From the NCBI GenBank assembly GCA_026710865.1, contig JAPOQG010000312.1, forward strand, positions 1 to 39,793: 39,793 nucleotides of DNA, read 5' to 3'. The notes below the pieces were generated by a model that saw nothing but the letters and a program-made list of their open reading frames with translations, made no database searches and was not told the origin of the DNA. Position numbers and translations under genes: made by a program. This document shows, piece by piece, positions 1-9,189 of the stretch. The stretch comes from Acidimicrobiaceae bacterium (GTDB lineage: Bacteria > Actinomycetota > Acidimicrobiia > Acidimicrobiales > Aldehydirespiratoraceae). Positions within the stretch are counted from its first letter, which is position 1. Every line of letters begins with the position of its first letter.

Positions 1-1407
1 GGCACCGGGGTGGTCACGGTCAGCCAGGTGCTGGCCACCGCGGCCCTTCTCGACGGCGTCGGCGTGATGGGCGTGGACCAGACCGGGCTCAGCCAGAAGG
101 GCGGACCGGTCGTCTCGCACCTGCGCTTCTTCGACGGCGAGCCCTCCGGCGCGAACCTCATCGGCGCGGGCGGCACCGACTGCTACGTGGGCCTGGACCT
201 GCTGGTGGCGGCCGACCCCAAGAACCTGGCCAGAGCCGACCGCGACCGCACGCTGGCGGTGGTGTCGACCAGCAAGCTGCCCACCGGCGACATGGTCGCC
301 CACGTCGAGGAGGCCTATCCCGACACCGATCAGATGCTGTCGACCATCGACGGCGCCACCCGTGCCGGCGCCGGCGTCCGCCTCGACGCCGACCGGATGG
401 CCGACGGCCTGCTGGGCACGGCCATGCCGGCCAACGTGCTGATGCTCGGGGCCGCGTACCAGGCGGGCGGGATACCGGTGTCGGCGGCCTCCATCGAGCG
501 GGCCATCGAGCTCAACGGGGTGGCCGTCGCAGCCAACATCGCCGCCTTCCGGTGGGGACGGGTGTACGTGCGCGACGGAATCGACGGCCTGGTCAGCCTG
601 GCCGGTGTAGCCGGTATGGCCAACCCCGAGTCGGCGGAGCCGGAATCGGCCGCACCCGGACTGGGGCTCGACTCCGCCGGTGCCAGAGCCAAGGCCACCG
701 CCCGGTCACTGGTGGAGAACTCGGGCCTGGCTGCAGCTCCCGGAGACGGGGGAGCGGCCCTGGCCGAGACCGTGGAGCGGCGGGCCGCCGACCTGGTCGA
801 CTACCAGTCGCAGCGGCTGGCCTCACAGTACGTGGACTTCGTGGACGCGGCGTCGGCCCGCGAGCGCGAGGTGATGGGCGACCGGATCGAACTGGCTGAC
901 TCGGTGGCCCGCTACCTCTACAAGCTGACGGCCTACAAGGACGAGTACGAGGTGGCCCGGCTCCATCTGCGGCCCGGCATGGCTGATGCCGTGCGCGACG
1001 CCGTCGGCGACTTCGCCGGCTACCGCATCCTGCTGCTTCCTCCGGCGCTGCGGGCCATGGGACTGAAGCGCAAGATCTCCCTGGGACCATTGCAGCGGCC
1101 GGCGCTGGCAGTGCTGAAGGGACTGCGACGGCTGCGGGGCACGCCCTTCGACGTCTTCGGCTACGCCGAGGTCCGCCGGACCGAACGCGAGCTGATCTCG
1201 GAGTACCGGTCGCTCATGGAAGCCGAGCTGGACGCCCTCACGCCAGCCACCTACGAGAGGGCAATAGAGCTGGCCCAGCTCCCCGATGTCATCCGGGGCT
1301 ACGAGGACGTGAAGCTGGCCAACGTCGAGCGCTTCCACCAGCAGGTGCGAGCCATCCGCAGCCCCGACGCCCGGCCGGTGGCGCTCACTGCCAAACCGGC
1401 CCGGTAA
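1..1407 (+). CDS. indolepyruvate ferredoxin oxidoreductase, C-terminal part (left-truncated by window)
   Basis: The reading frame is open at base 1, so the start codon lies outside the window and the GTG at 10 is internal. The visible part opens with a glycine-rich GTGVVT segment followed by QTGLSQKGGPV. This matches the gamma (catalytic) domain of 2-oxoacid:ferredoxin oxidoreductases (pfam01558 type). The remaining half, from about residue 250, resembles the C-terminal DUF6537 region of actinobacterial and proteobacterial fused IorA/IorB-type enzymes. Such enzymes are cytosolic and decarboxylate aryl-pyruvates to acyl-CoA with ferredoxin as electron acceptor. The TPP and iron-sulphur domains would lie to the left. 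The MFS gene starts 13 bp after the stop and is probably co-transcribed. The exact substrate is not readable from this fragment. Confidence 0.82.
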   Translation, partial: GTGVVTVSQVLATAALLDGVGVMGVDQTGLSQKGGPVVSHLRFFDGEPSGANLIGAGGTDCYVGLDLLVAADPKNLARADRDRTLAVVSTSKLPTGDMVAHVEEAYPDTDQMLSTIDGATRAGAGVRLDADRMADGLLGTAMPANVLMLGAAYQAGGIPVSAASIERAIELNGVAVAANIAAFRWGRVYVRDGIDGLVSLAGVAGMANPESAEPESAAPGLGLDSAGARAKATARSLVENSGLAAAPGDGGAALAETVERRAADLVDYQSQRLASQYVDFVDAASAREREVMGDRIELADSVARYLYKLTAYKDEYEVARLHLRPGMADAVRDAVGDFAGYRILLLPPALRAMGLKRKISLGPLQRPALAVLKGLRRLRGTPFDVFGYAEVRRTERELISEYRSLMEAELDALTPATYERAIELAQLPDVIRGYEDVKLANVERFHQQVRAIRSPDARPVALTAKPAR

Positions 1408-1420
1408 CACAGCCAGGAAC

Positions 1421-2638
1421 ATGGCCGACGCCCAAGCGGCGCCCTCGCCGGGTGCCGGCGCGGCTCCCGTTCAGGCGGTGGCGGCATCGGTGGCCTGCGT
1501 CACCGCCAGCGTGATGCCCGGCTTCCTGGCCGGCGCGCTGGGCAGCGACATCAAGGCGGAGTTCGGCATCGGCGACACCGGGCTCGGGGTGGCGCTCGCA
1601 CTGACCTACATCTTCGCGGCGGTGGCCATCGTCCACGCCGGCGAGCTGTCCGACCGGATCGGCTCCCGCCGCAGCCTGATGATCTCGATGCTGGTCACGA
1701 TGTCCGGCTATCTGGTGGTGGCTCTCGTGGCCCGATCGTTCGCGACGCTGCTGGTGGGGCTGACGGTGGCCGGGGCGGGACTGACACTGGCCGGTCCGGC
1801 CGCCAAGGTGCTGGTAGCCGACCATGTGTCGCCGCAGCGTCAGGGCCTGGCCTTCGGGGTGCACATGTCGGCCATTCCGCTGGGGCCCCTGCTGGCCGGA
1901 CTCACCGTCGGAGTGGTGGGCGGAACCGACGGATGGCGATGGCCGTTCCTCGGCGGGGCGGTGCTGGCCGGCGCCGGGATGCTGATGCTGCCCCGCGAGC
2001 GGGCGACGGCGCCGTCGGCAACACGGCCCGCGAAGGATCCCGCCGCGGGCCGCTTCGGGCACGTGAGGATGGGGCCCCTCTTCGTGTTCGCGGCGGCCGC
2101 GATGCTGGCCTCTTGCTCAGTCGTCGCCGCGGCCGCATTCTTCGTGGTCAACAGCGAGGCCGCGGGAATCTCCGAGAGCACGGCCGGACTGCTGCTCTCG
2201 GCGGCCAGCGCCGGCGTGATCGCGGTGCGCATCGCGCTGGGGGCCCTCGCCGACCGTTTCCGTACGGGCGCGGTCAGCACCGTCGCGGTGCTGCTGACCG
2301 CCAGCGCGGCCGGTTACGCGCTGATGGCCGCCAACACGCCCTGGCTTTACGCACTCGGCGGGCAGGCCGCCATCATCCTGGGGTGGTCGTGGCCGGGGCT
2401 GATGGTGCTGGCGCTCGTGCGGATCTACCCCCAGGCGCCCGGGCTGGCCTCGTCGTTCGTGATCGGAGGCCTCAACCTCGGTGCGGTGATCGGGCCGGTG
2501 GCCTTCGGGGCGATCAGCGACGCAGCGTCATCCTCAGCCGCGCTCGCGGTCGCGGCCGCCTGGGTGCTGGGGGCAGCCGTGCTCAGCCTGTCGAGCCGGA
2601 TCCGCCTCGACAGCAGCCGCTCCCCGTCCGGGGCCTAG
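1421..2638 (+). CDS. MFS transporter
   Basis: A 405-residue hydrophobic protein with about twelve membrane spans in two halves, separated by a basic, proline/alanine-rich loop near residues 190-215. The loop between helices 2 and 3 carries the MFS motif A (GELSDRIGSRRS), where the family has G-x3-D-x2-G-R-R. The ATG at 1421 follows an AGGAA element and lies 13 bp after the oxidoreductase stop, so translation of the two is probably linked. The substrate is unknown. Proximity to an aryl-pyruvate oxidoreductase suggests an organic acid, but that is inference. Its TAG stop overlaps the TAG stop of the convergent Rieske gene within one shared CTAG. Confidence 0.85.
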   Translation: MADAQAAPSPGAGAAPVQAVAASVACVTASVMPGFLAGALGSDIKAEFGIGDTGLGVALALTYIFAAVAIVHAGELSDRIGSRRSLMISMLVTMSGYLVVALVARSFATLLVGLTVAGAGLTLAGPAAKVLVADHVSPQRQGLAFGVHMSAIPLGPLLAGLTVGVVGGTDGWRWPFLGGAVLAGAGMLMLPRERATAPSATRPAKDPAAGRFGHVRMGPLFVFAAAAMLASCSVVAAAAFFVVNSEAAGISESTAGLLLSAASAGVIAVRIALGALADRFRTGAVSTVAVLLTASAAGYALMAANTPWLYALGGQAAIILGWSWPGLMVLALVRIYPQAPGLASSFVIGGLNLGAVIGPVAFGAISDAASSSAALAVAAAWVLGAAVLSLSSRIRLDSSRSPSGA

Positions 2639-3828
2639 CCGGGGACGTCTGAGTCGTCGAACAAGTCTGAGTCATCCCAGACGGGCACGGGGCCATCGGG
2701 CAGGTTCACGACGGTCTCCCCCACGGGCATCTGCATCACCCGAGCGTTCCGCTCGCAATGGGTTCGCCAGACGGTGACGGACTTGTCGGGGCGGAACAAC
2801 CGCTCCGGCGGGATGCGGACCTGCTCGATCATCTGCTGGTCCTGGCGATTGAACTGCCACATGTACGCCCAGCGGATATAGAGCCAGAACCGCAGCCTGA
2901 ACAGCACGGCCTTAAGGGCCTTGGCGTGGGAGACGGCGAACATGAACGAGAGGTGCTCGCCCTCGGTGGTTCCCATGAACACCTCGTAGGCCGTCCAGTC
3001 GGGCCACTGGATGCGCACCCAGCCGGGGAGACGGACAGAGCCGCGCACAACCACATTGCGCTGCCACGGGCGGAAGCCGTGGGGCCACCGGCCCAGCCCG
3101 GGATAGTCGACCTGCTCCACGACATCGTCGACGGTCCGGACCAGCCAGTCGCCCTCCCGCTCGACGTGAACGACCCGGTATGCGGGCTTGCGCCGGATCC
3201 ACGTCCACACGACGCCCCGGTGCAGGTAGGTGGAATGACCCTCGTCGAAGCCGTTCTCGACCGCGTAACGCCAATCGCCCTTCCTGTTGCGGAGCCAACC
3301 CCGCACCTTGACTCCCGGCTGGAAGAAGTCCTCAGGGACGTCCTGCTCGATGGGCGGCGGCTCGCCTTCGCCGACGTAGACGAACACCACGCCGCCCCAC
3401 TCCTCGACCGGGTAGGTCCGCACCCTCACGCTCTTGTTCCCGACGATGGGAGAGTCGCGGCCGTCGACGAGGGCGGCCCGCAGGTTGCCGTCGGCCAGGT
3501 CGTAGGTCCAACCGTGGTACGGGCATGAGATCGTGCCCGAGAACCAGCACTTGCCCATCGACAGGGGCACGCCGCGGTGCAGGCAGCGGTCGTTGAGCGC
3601 GAACGCCCTGCGCTCGTGGCGGATCAGGAACAGTTGCTCGCCACAGATCGTCACCGGCACCGGCTTGCGGCCGATCTTCTTGGAGAAGGCGACCGGGTAC
3701 CAGTAGTTCTTCAAGCCCTCGGATGCGGCCCGGTAGCGAGGCCACCGCTTGTAGGCATGGTCCCCGCTCACCGAGAACCGCTCCTCCCGGACACCGCCAG
3801 ATGATGCCATCGACGCCAATCTTTGCAT
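2635..3828 (-). CDS. Rieske [2Fe-2S] aromatic ring-hydroxylating oxygenase, large subunit type
   Basis: A protein of 397 residues. The Rieske cluster ligands are visible as C82-L-H84 and C102-P-Y-H105. The C-terminal catalytic domain has the mononuclear iron signature N192-x2-D195-x2-H198-x4-H203. A later RQDQQMIEQ segment is where this family places its third (Asp) ligand. It therefore probably mono- or dioxygenates or demethylates an organic substrate, using electrons from a separate reductase that is not in this window. Two starts are possible: ATG at 3828 or ATG at 3810, neither with a clear ribosome-binding site. Upstream lies a 61-bp segment that is duplicated ahead of the carboxyltransferase gene at 21112. 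It is convergent with the MFS gene, sharing a 4-bp overlap. Confidence 0.88.
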   Translation of the reverse strand: MQRLASMASSGGVREERFSVSGDHAYKRWPRYRAASEGLKNYWYPVAFSKKIGRKPVPVTICGEQLFLIRHERRAFALNDRCLHRGVPLSMGKCWFSGTISCPYHGWTYDLADGNLRAALVDGRDSPIVGNKSVRVRTYPVEEWGGVVFVYVGEGEPPPIEQDVPEDFFQPGVKVRGWLRNRKGDWRYAVENGFDEGHSTYLHRGVVWTWIRRKPAYRVVHVEREGDWLVRTVDDVVEQVDYPGLGRWPHGFRPWQRNVVVRGSVRLPGWVRIQWPDWTAYEVFMGTTEGEHLSFMFAVSHAKALKAVLFRLRFWLYIRWAYMWQFNRQDQQMIEQVRIPPERLFRPDKSVTVWRTHCERNARVMQMPVGETVVNLPDGPVPVWDDSDLFDDSDVPG

Positions 3829-3844
3829 GGGGACAACGAGGCGG

Positions 3845-3905
3845 CTGATTCGGACGGGCCGCTGAAGTGTGGCTACGGCTTACAAGCGGCCCCTCGCGAG
3901 CCAGG
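3845..3905. repeat. copy A of duplicated promoter-like segment
   Basis: 61 bp that align with 21124-21186 at about 79% identity (48 of 61 positions, one 2-nt gap, counted by eye). In both places it sits just upstream of a minus-strand start codon. Copy B contains a GTATAC core. In copy A the corresponding positions read CTTACA, so copy A may be a decayed version. There is no plus-strand gene next to copy A. Confidence 0.6.
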
Positions 3906-3933
3906 CCGGGACCGTTCCTACAAGTAGTCGAAC

Positions 3934-5667
3934 CTAGGACCCGTAGCGAAGACTTGAGTAGAGCCGCCGTTGGTATTCCTCGTAGGCGTCACAGGTTTGC
4001 GTGAGATGCTCCGGCCCTTCGAAGACACCAGCATCCACGAGAACGTGTCCGTGGTGACGAACGGAGGTTCCGGCGTAGCTGTCGGCCATGTGGTATAGCC
4101 ACACGGCCCGTGTCGGGGGTGATGTCCCATCGCCGAAGTGGGCCGCGAATGCGATGCCCATCAAGTACTCGACCTCGTCGAAGAGTTCCTGTTGCCGGTC
4201 CGCTTCACGAACAATGTCATGAATTGCCGGGCGTATGACATCCAGTAGGTGATCCGAGACAGGCGTCATGCGCCGTTCTGTACCATAGAGGGCTCGATTG
4301 ACGGCTTGCGAGGCCAGGACTTCCGAGGTGCTGACGGCTACCGCCACTGTGCGCGGCGGTCGTCGGTCTTTTCTCATCGTGATTTCACCAAGTGCTCGAG
4401 CGATGGGGTCGATCCTGTTCGCGGCGACAGATCCAATCCCAAGCGCGAATAGCGCCAATAGTGTCGGATACTGCTGCATGTTAATCGACGGACCACTCCC
4501 AGCGCTCACTAGGCCCCTGGTTGCGAGCCGTTCGATGCAGCGGACCCAGAGCCTGTCATGCTCTTCATCGTCCGAGAAGAACGCTCCGGTGACCAGCAGT
4601 TTCAGGAGTCCAAACATTGCTTGCTCGTAGACGTCCATCCGCTCGGCATACTCGTGGAATCCGAGGTGCTCGCTCATGGAGAGACCGTTGACCTGCTCTA
4701 TGGCCGCGTCGGCCTCGCCGATCACGAGTTCATGGAGCCGGATGCGGTGAACCGGGTCCGGCAGGTACATCTTGAGTTGCGCGACGGCCACGGCTGTGTC
4801 TAGTGGCCTTTGGTCCGGTACCTCGGAGAGAGCCTTCACCTTGGCCCGCAGTTCCGACATCGCGGTGTCTGCGTCTTGGATCGGGACGCTGATCGCGTCG
4901 CGATGCTGGAGCATCTCTTCGGCTTCGGGCGCCAGCGACCCACGATGGAACCAGTAAGTCGCGAATCGGCGGTTGGGAGATCTCAGGATCGCGTGGCGCA
5001 GAGCGGTGTCCCACCTGCCGGACCATCCGCAAACGACGAGGCCGTACTGGTCGAACACCTCGTCCAACAGCCGGTCAATCGACGGGTCATAGCCGGCCAG
5101 TTCATCGACGGTGTTCTTCAGTTCAGGCGAGAGGTAGTCCCCATGCACTTTGATGATGGTGCATCGGCTGTGAGCGATTGGCATCGCTCCAGCGGCGTGG
5201 CCCGGGCTGGACACCACGCTGGCCGGCACTCCCGCATCCGAGAGCGCGACCTCAAGGAGGCGGTCGAAGTTCGTCGTGACAACGACTCGCACGAGACCGT
5301 CGGCGACTAGCTTGGCGATCGCGTGGTGAGCCTCGGTCGGCAGTTTCAGTCCTTGCTCCCGTTCGTCATCGGTCGGCTCGAAGTACTGCGACAGCAGGTT
5401 CCTGCGATCAGCGGGGGTTGGTGCAAGCTCCGTAAGCACCTCGGAGTAGTCGGGATCGCCGCCGACACGCCCCCGGTACCATTCAATCGGATCAGTGCCC
5501 ACATCTTCTCCATGAAGCCGCGCTAGACGCTTGATGAGGCTGAGGGTCACTGCCCAGCCGCTTGGCACGCCGGAGCTGACGCTGATGCCCGATCCCAACA
5601 GGAGGGCATAGGTCAGCGGGCCGGCATGCATGCTGGATGCGAGCGACACCATGGGGCTGATGGCCAC
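3934..5667 (-). CDS. SIR2-like domain protein, probable NAD-consuming defence effector
   Basis: A protein of 577 residues. The N-terminal third has SIR2-type Rossmann motifs: G25-S-G-I-S (NAD loop), T131-T-N-F-D135, K173-V-H175-G with the expected catalytic histidine, and C213-G-W-S-G. These match the SIR2_2-like family found in phage-defence proteins such as ThsA or DSR, whose known activity is NAD+ hydrolysis after phage sensing. No membrane segment or zinc cluster is seen, and the roughly 300-residue C-terminal part is helical and unrecognised, possibly a sensor. The GTG start at 5667 is preceded by AGGAG at 7-nt spacing. It is divergent from the helicase operon with 102 bp between them. 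Codon use is less GC-rich than in the Rieske gene, which hints at transfer. NADase activity is inference from motifs. Confidence 0.8.
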   Translation of the reverse strand: MAISPMVSLASSMHAGPLTYALLLGSGISVSSGVPSGWAVTLSLIKRLARLHGEDVGTDPIEWYRGRVGGDPDYSEVLTELAPTPADRRNLLSQYFEPTDDEREQGLKLPTEAHHAIAKLVADGLVRVVVTTNFDRLLEVALSDAGVPASVVSSPGHAAGAMPIAHSRCTIIKVHGDYLSPELKNTVDELAGYDPSIDRLLDEVFDQYGLVVCGWSGRWDTALRHAILRSPNRRFATYWFHRGSLAPEAEEMLQHRDAISVPIQDADTAMSELRAKVKALSEVPDQRPLDTAVAVAQLKMYLPDPVHRIRLHELVIGEADAAIEQVNGLSMSEHLGFHEYAERMDVYEQAMFGLLKLLVTGAFFSDDEEHDRLWVRCIERLATRGLVSAGSGPSINMQQYPTLLALFALGIGSVAANRIDPIARALGEITMRKDRRPPRTVAVAVSTSEVLASQAVNRALYGTERRMTPVSDHLLDVIRPAIHDIVREADRQQELFDEVEYLMGIAFAAHFGDGTSPPTRAVWLYHMADSYAGTSVRHHGHVLVDAGVFEGPEHLTQTCDAYEEYQRRLYSSLRYGS

Positions 5668-5757
5668 GAACCGAACCTACTCCTGTCCCAGAAGCGGGCT
5701 TGCGATGCACCCCCGGCTGATGCGCTCCGCCTAACAGGCGGGCACACGAGGCCGTGA

Positions 5758-5763
5758 CATACT
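5758..5763 (+). promoter_or_regulatory. putative -10 box for leaderless helicase operon
   Basis: CATACT, preceded by TGA, ends 6 nt before the ATG at 5770. Transcription would therefore start at or next to the start codon. No ribosome-binding site precedes the ATG, which fits a leaderless mRNA. No convincing -35 box is visible. Confidence 0.35.
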
Positions 5764-5769
5764 CACGGA

Positions 5770-8700
5770 ATGTTCGAGCCGTCGCGGCTGGTGCCTGATG
5801 CCCGAGTGCGTTTCCCTGACGAAGAGGACGCTGTGACGCTCGTACGGGTCCGGGAGGGGCCGTTCTGGGAGTTCGTGTTCCGCGGTCCTTCCGGCAGCCT
5901 CGGAGAGGTAACCCTGCCTGAGGACGAACTGGCCCGGATCGAGGTCGTCGCTTCCTCGGCGTCCCCGCGGTTCGACGGCGATCCGCGGCGGTTCCGCCTC
6001 GGGGTGGAGGCGTGGCGGATAGAGAACGCGTTCCGCCACGACATGCCGGGTCTGGCAGTGTCGCGGATTTCGCCGCTGCCCCATCAGCTTGACGCCGTGT
6101 ACGGAACCTTCCTCGAGGAGCCCGTGCTGCGCTTCCTGCTGGCCGACGACCCTGGAGCGGGCAAGACGATCATGGCGGGCCTGTTCATCAAGGAGCTGAT
6201 GGTGAGGCGGGCGGTTGATCGGGTGCTGATTGTGACACCTGCGAATCTGCGACCCCAGTGGCAGCGCGAGATGGCAGAGCGCTTCGGGATCCACTGTGCC
6301 CAACTCGACTCCTCCACGTTCGACGCGAACCCGACGCAGAACCCCTGGGACCTGCACGACTTCGTGATCGTGTCGCGGGACTGGCTCAAACGCGAGGAGG
6401 TCTTGGACGCGTTCACCGGGGCCGACAAGGGCTGGGATCTGGCAATCCTTGACGAAGCTCACGGTTACACGCTCCAAGTCGATGCCGCGGGGCGGATCAA
6501 GAAGCGCAGCGACCGTTACCGCGCCGCGGAGCAGGTGGCAGAGAAGGCGCACCGGCTGCTCTGTCTGACGGCCACACCGCATTCGGGACGAAACTCGTCA
6601 CTCTGGGGGCTGCTGCGGCTTGCGGACCGCGATGCCTACGGGGAGGTCTGCCCGACGGGGCCGATCGAGCTGAACCCGCAGCACTACCGCAAGGTGTTCA
6701 AAGAGGAGATGGTGGACATGGCGGGCAACAGCCTGTTCAAGCCCCGCCATCCCCACACGGTGGCCTACTCGCTGTCCGGTCCTGAGCTGGATCTCTATGA
6801 GGCGGTGACCCGGTTCGTGTCGACCGAACTGGCCCGCATCCGCGGCGGCGGCGCCGCCGGTGTGGCCGGCTTCGCGCTCACGACGATGCAGCGGCGCCTG
6901 GCGTCGTCGGTGCGAGCCATCAAGCGGACCCTGGAGCGCCGCACGGCCCGCATCGAACGGGCACTCGCTGATCCCGAGGCGTATGTTCGTAGCCGCAGGG
7001 ACTTCGCGGCGCAGGCCTACGGGGATGACGCCGAACTGCTCGCCGATCTCTCCGAGGAGGACCGGTGGGACCTCGAGGAACGCGCGCTTGAGGAGTGGCT
7101 GCCAGCCACGGTGGCGGAACTGGAGGACGAGCTTGAGGTGCTTCAGCCTCTGCTTGTGCAGGCAGAGCAGACCGAGGCCGCCGGAACCGAGATCAAGCTG
7201 AACGAGCTGCTCGAAGTCCTCGACAAGCGGGGCCTGCGCGGCGACCGCTCGGTGAAGCTGCTGATCTTCACCGAGCACAAGGACACGCTCGACTTCCTCT
7301 CCGAGACGCTTGCAGTCGAGGGTTTCGAGGTTGCCGTCATCCACGGCGGGATGAGGCTGCGCGACCGCATCGCCGCCGAGAAGCGGTTCCGTGAGCAGGC
7401 CCAAATCATGGTCGCCACCGAAGCGGCCGGAGAGGGCATCAATCTCCAGTTCTGCCACCTGATGATGAACTACGACATTCCGTGGAACCCCAACCGTCTC
7501 GAACAGCGGATGGGGCGCATCCACCGCATCGGACAGACCCGCGATGTGCATATCTACAACCTCGTGGCGGTGAACACGCGAGAGGGTGCCGTGCTGCTCA
7601 CGCTGCTGAACAAGCTGGTGAACATGGCCGAGACGCTCGGCGAGGGCGTGTTCGACGTGATCGGCGAGATCTTCGCCGGAACCCGTCTTGCGGATCTGAT
7701 AGAGCAGGTCCTCGCCGGGGAGGTCACCGAGCAGCAGGCGATCGACCAGCTGGGCGGCGAGGCGATCGATCCGCAGATCGAGGAGAAGTTCCGGGCGCTG
7801 ACTACGAGAGCACTCGCGGCGCACCACCTGGACTGGCAGGCACAGGCCGACTCGGCGGCGCGGGCTGAGGAGCGGCGCCTGCCGCCGGGATACCTTGAAC
7901 GCTTCTTCCGCGACGCGGCGGACTTTCTCGGTGGGGTCGTCAGCGACAGGCTGGACGGAACGCTGCGAGTGACCCGCACGCCGGACCAGCTGGTGGCCGC
8001 TTCGCGCCTGTCCGGCGCGACCCGCGAGATCTATCCGAGGTATGAGCGGCTCACCTTCGACCGGGCGGTTGCTTTGCAATCTCCTGTGGCTGTGGATGGA
8101 GCCGTCGCTCCCGAAGCAGAGTTGTGCGGTCCAGGGCACCCGCTGTTTGACGCCGTCGTCAATGCGATCGTCGAACTGACCCGTGCCGACGTGGACGCCG
8201 GAGCGGTGTTCGGCGCGCCCGACATCGTCGCCCCTGTGGTCGTGTTCTTCGTAGCGGCGGACAGCGTCGACGGCAATGGAGAGACGGCCCACCGGGCGTT
8301 CGCCTCGATCACCGAGGCGCTCGACGGCAGGCTCGCCGCGGAGCGGATCCTGCTCTATGACTTGATCGACCACGCAGGGCCGGCACCTCAAGTGGAGCCC
8401 GCCCATGACGACGACGTGATCTCTTGGGCGCGGCGCCATGAGTTCGAACGCCATTACCAGCGGGTGCGAGCGGAGCGTGAGCGCGCCGCCTACATCGCGG
8501 AGGACTATCTCACGCGGGCGTTCAGCCTGATCCTGAGCCGCCAGCAGGAGACTCTGTTCGATCTCGACGCGGAGATCGAGGCTGGCGTCGCCTCCGCCAG
8601 CGGACGGCTGCGCCAGGCCGAGTTGGACAGGGCCGGCACCGAGACGAAGCGCGACCGCCGTCTCAGCGAGGTCAGGCGGGCCCGCAACATCAAGCGGGGG

Positions 8701-9189
8701 CCGGTGCGGATTCTTGCCAGGGCCCTCGTGCTTCCCCTGAGCGACGCCGACCGCGCCGACGACGCAGACGACCACGGTCTCGGGGGTGGCAGCGCCCTGC
8801 ACTCCAACCGCGAAATCGAGCAGATCGCCGTGGAGGTCTCGACTCGGTACGAGACCGAGGTGCGCGGGGCCGAGGTTCGGTCAGTCGAGGCGGACAACGT
8901 CGGGTTCGACCTGCTGTCGGTGAAGGGTTTGGAGCGGCGCCGCATCGAGGTCAAGGGACGGGCCGGGGTCGGCGAGGTCGCTATGACCTGGTCGGAGTTC
9001 TCCAAGGCCATCGAACTCGGAGACAACTACTGGCTCTATGTGGTGTTGGACTGCGCGAGCCCCCGGCCGCGCCTATACCGCGTGCAGAATCCGGCCAAGG
9101 CGCTCGCCAGCCACTGGGCTTCCAGACTGGACGTGCGCTACCGGGTGGCCCCGCAGCCCTTAATCGACGCCGCCGAAGTACTCCCATGA
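5770..9189 (+). CDS. SNF2-family helicase/translocase with C-terminal DUF3883 nuclease-like domain (DrmD-like)
   Basis: A protein of 1139 residues. Superfamily 2 motifs are in order: ADDPGAGKT (Walker A, 125-133), DEAH (228-231), TATPHS (267-272), LLIFTEHKD (motif IV), EAAGEGINLQ (from 551) and QRMGRIHRIGQ (motif VI, 579-589). This is the RapA/SNF2 type that moves on double-stranded DNA using ATP. Residues about 1013-1115 match DUF3883, with D1047, E1060 and K1062 spaced like a PD-(D/E)XK core (GFD...IEVK). Known DISARM class 1 systems carry a SNF2 helicase, DrmD. The present protein resembles it in general form, but the neighbours drmA and drmB are absent. Its stop overlaps the methyltransferase start in ATGA. 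Role inferred: DNA translocation and possible cleavage of unmodified DNA. Confidence 0.88.
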   Translation: MFEPSRLVPDARVRFPDEEDAVTLVRVREGPFWEFVFRGPSGSLGEVTLPEDELARIEVVASSASPRFDGDPRRFRLGVEAWRIENAFRHDMPGLAVSRISPLPHQLDAVYGTFLEEPVLRFLLADDPGAGKTIMAGLFIKELMVRRAVDRVLIVTPANLRPQWQREMAERFGIHCAQLDSSTFDANPTQNPWDLHDFVIVSRDWLKREEVLDAFTGADKGWDLAILDEAHGYTLQVDAAGRIKKRSDRYRAAEQVAEKAHRLLCLTATPHSGRNSSLWGLLRLADRDAYGEVCPTGPIELNPQHYRKVFKEEMVDMAGNSLFKPRHPHTVAYSLSGPELDLYEAVTRFVSTELARIRGGGAAGVAGFALTTMQRRLASSVRAIKRTLERRTARIERALADPEAYVRSRRDFAAQAYGDDAELLADLSEEDRWDLEERALEEWLPATVAELEDELEVLQPLLVQAEQTEAAGTEIKLNELLEVLDKRGLRGDRSVKLLIFTEHKDTLDFLSETLAVEGFEVAVIHGGMRLRDRIAAEKRFREQAQIMVATEAAGEGINLQFCHLMMNYDIPWNPNRLEQRMGRIHRIGQTRDVHIYNLVAVNTREGAVLLTLLNKLVNMAETLGEGVFDVIGEIFAGTRLADLIEQVLAGEVTEQQAIDQLGGEAIDPQIEEKFRALTTRALAAHHLDWQAQADSAARAEERRLPPGYLERFFRDAADFLGGVVSDRLDGTLRVTRTPDQLVAASRLSGATREIYPRYERLTFDRAVALQSPVAVDGAVAPEAELCGPGHPLFDAVVNAIVELTRADVDAGAVFGAPDIVAPVVVFFVAADSVDGNGETAHRAFASITEALDGRLAAERILLYDLIDHAGPAPQVEPAHDDDVISWARRHEFERHYQRVRAERERAAYIAEDYLTRAFSLILSRQQETLFDLDAEIEAGVASASGRLRQAELDRAGTETKRDRRLSEVRRARNIKRGPVRILARALVLPLSDADRADDADDHGLGGGSALHSNREIEQIAVEVSTRYETEVRGAEVRSVEADNVGFDLLSVKGLERRRIEVKGRAGVGEVAMTWSEFSKAIELGDNYWLYVVLDCASPRPRLYRVQNPAKALASHWASRLDVRYRVAPQPLIDAAEVLP

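Noticed and set aside
6598..8802. Long minus-strand open frame (734 codons) inside the helicase gene
   Set aside because: It lies opposite a gene with full helicase motifs, has no recognisable domain and is the usual antisense shadow in high-GC DNA.
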